Assembly (NCBI GenBank): GCA_001830645.1
Contig: MIBM01000247.1
Location: 580-6,818, forward strand
DNA length: 6,239 nt
Reading direction: 5' to 3'
From: Spirochaetes bacterium RIFOXYC1_FULL_54_7
GTDB taxonomy: Bacteria > Spirochaetota > Spirochaetia > Treponematales > UBA12059
Within the stretch, counting starts at the first letter, position 1; every line of letters begins with the position of its first letter. The notes below the pieces were generated by a model. It was not told the DNA's origin. It made no database searches and saw only the letters and a program-made list of their open reading frames with translations. The position numbers were made by a program, and so were the translations under genes. This document shows, in pieces, positions 5,933 through 6,239 of the stretch.

Positions 5933-6239
5933 ATGGATAATATGAACGAAAGACTTTCAGGAATCCCACAGGTGGAGAAGCTTCTGTCCGATCCGGATAT
6001 CGAGGCCTTCATGCCCCTCATCTCCAGGCCCCTGACCGTCAGGGCCGTAGCTTCTTCGCTGGATTCAGAGCGAAGGCGCGCACTGGCCGATCCAGCATAT
6101 GTCCCTGATACCGCACGCTGCAGGACTTCTGCCATCAGGGCCCTGGAACGGATGGACAGACAGCGACAGAAACGTGTACTCAATGGTACAGGCATTGTGT
6201 TGCACACCAATCTGGGCCGCTCTCCGATAGACGCCGAGG
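5933..6239 (+). CDS. selA: L-seryl-tRNA(Sec) selenium transferase (5' part, cut by window edge)
   Basis: SelA is a PLP-dependent cytoplasmic enzyme that uses selenophosphate to turn Ser-tRNA(Sec) into Sec-tRNA(Sec). About 102 codons are visible and the frame is open to the window end. The N-terminal tRNA-binding part contains GIPQVEKLLSD, matching the family's LPxVdxLL opening. The later stretch RVLNGTGIVLHTNLGRSPI is the highly conserved SelA motif (N-x-TG-x-VLHTNLGR) that begins the catalytic domain. The PLP lysine lies beyond the edge. Two in-frame ATGs are possible, 5933 and 5942. Neither has a good Shine-Dalgarno site, because the tRNA occupies the upstream sequence; 5942 has only a weak GGA (5935-5937). 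Adjacency to selC supports the call and suggests co-transcription. Confidence 0.93.
   Translation, partial: MDNMNERLSGIPQVEKLLSDPDIEAFMPLISRPLTVRAVASSLDSERRRALADPAYVPDTARCRTSAIRALERMDRQRQKRVLNGTGIVLHTNLGRSPIDAE

Noticed and set aside
1..6239. A single integrated system joining phosphonate import, the sensor-like protein and selenocysteine synthesis.
   Set aside because: Gene directions change repeatedly, terminators separate the units and no shared regulatory sequence is visible; only the phnC-phnD and selC-selA links are supported.

Overview
This window looks like a moderately GC-rich bacterial chromosome segment, most likely from a spirochaete. The taxonomic call is an inference. It rests on the substrate-binding protein, whose mature end (TGVQEGG) resembles those of spirochaetal ABC transporters, on a CHASE2/cyclase-type membrane protein of a kind common in spirochaetes, and on a DUF4398-like lipoprotein. 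No 16S rRNA or other decisive marker is present.

Layout. Positions 1-439 (minus) hold the 5' part of phnC, the ATPase of a phosphonate-type ABC importer. A 120-bp divergent spacer separates it from phnD (560-1483, plus), the matching periplasmic binding protein. A strong hairpin terminator follows phnD. Next comes a secreted NlpC/P60-like cysteine peptidase (1601-2749, plus), apparently with no Shine-Dalgarno site and a promoter so close that its mRNA may be leaderless. It runs tail to tail, with a 23-bp overlap, into a 773-codon membrane protein on the minus strand (2727-5048). That protein has an N-terminal anchor, an extracytoplasmic CHASE2-like sensor region, three clustered membrane helices and a C-terminal class III nucleotidyl-cyclase fold whose catalytic residues all appear to be lost. 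Divergent from it is a small alanine-rich lipoprotein (5192-5776, plus). A probable terminator and a selenocysteine tRNA (5841-5929, anticodon UCA) come next. selA (from 5933, cut by the window end) starts only 3 nt after the tRNA.

How the genes work together. PhnC and PhnD are two parts of one importer; the permease gene phnE is not in the window. selC and selA form a functional pair: SelA converts Ser-tRNA(Sec) to Sec-tRNA(Sec), so the organism probably makes selenoproteins. The peptidase, pseudocyclase and lipoprotein are envelope proteins with no demonstrated link to either system. There is no gene-free stretch longer than 300 bases. I saw no CRISPR array, insertion sequence, rRNA or phage gene.

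I did not find a clear new multi-gene system. The points most worth a second look are the catalytically dead CHASE2 cyclase with its large helical insertion, the selC-selA junction, the imperfect acceptor stem of the Sec tRNA, and the probably leaderless peptidase gene.
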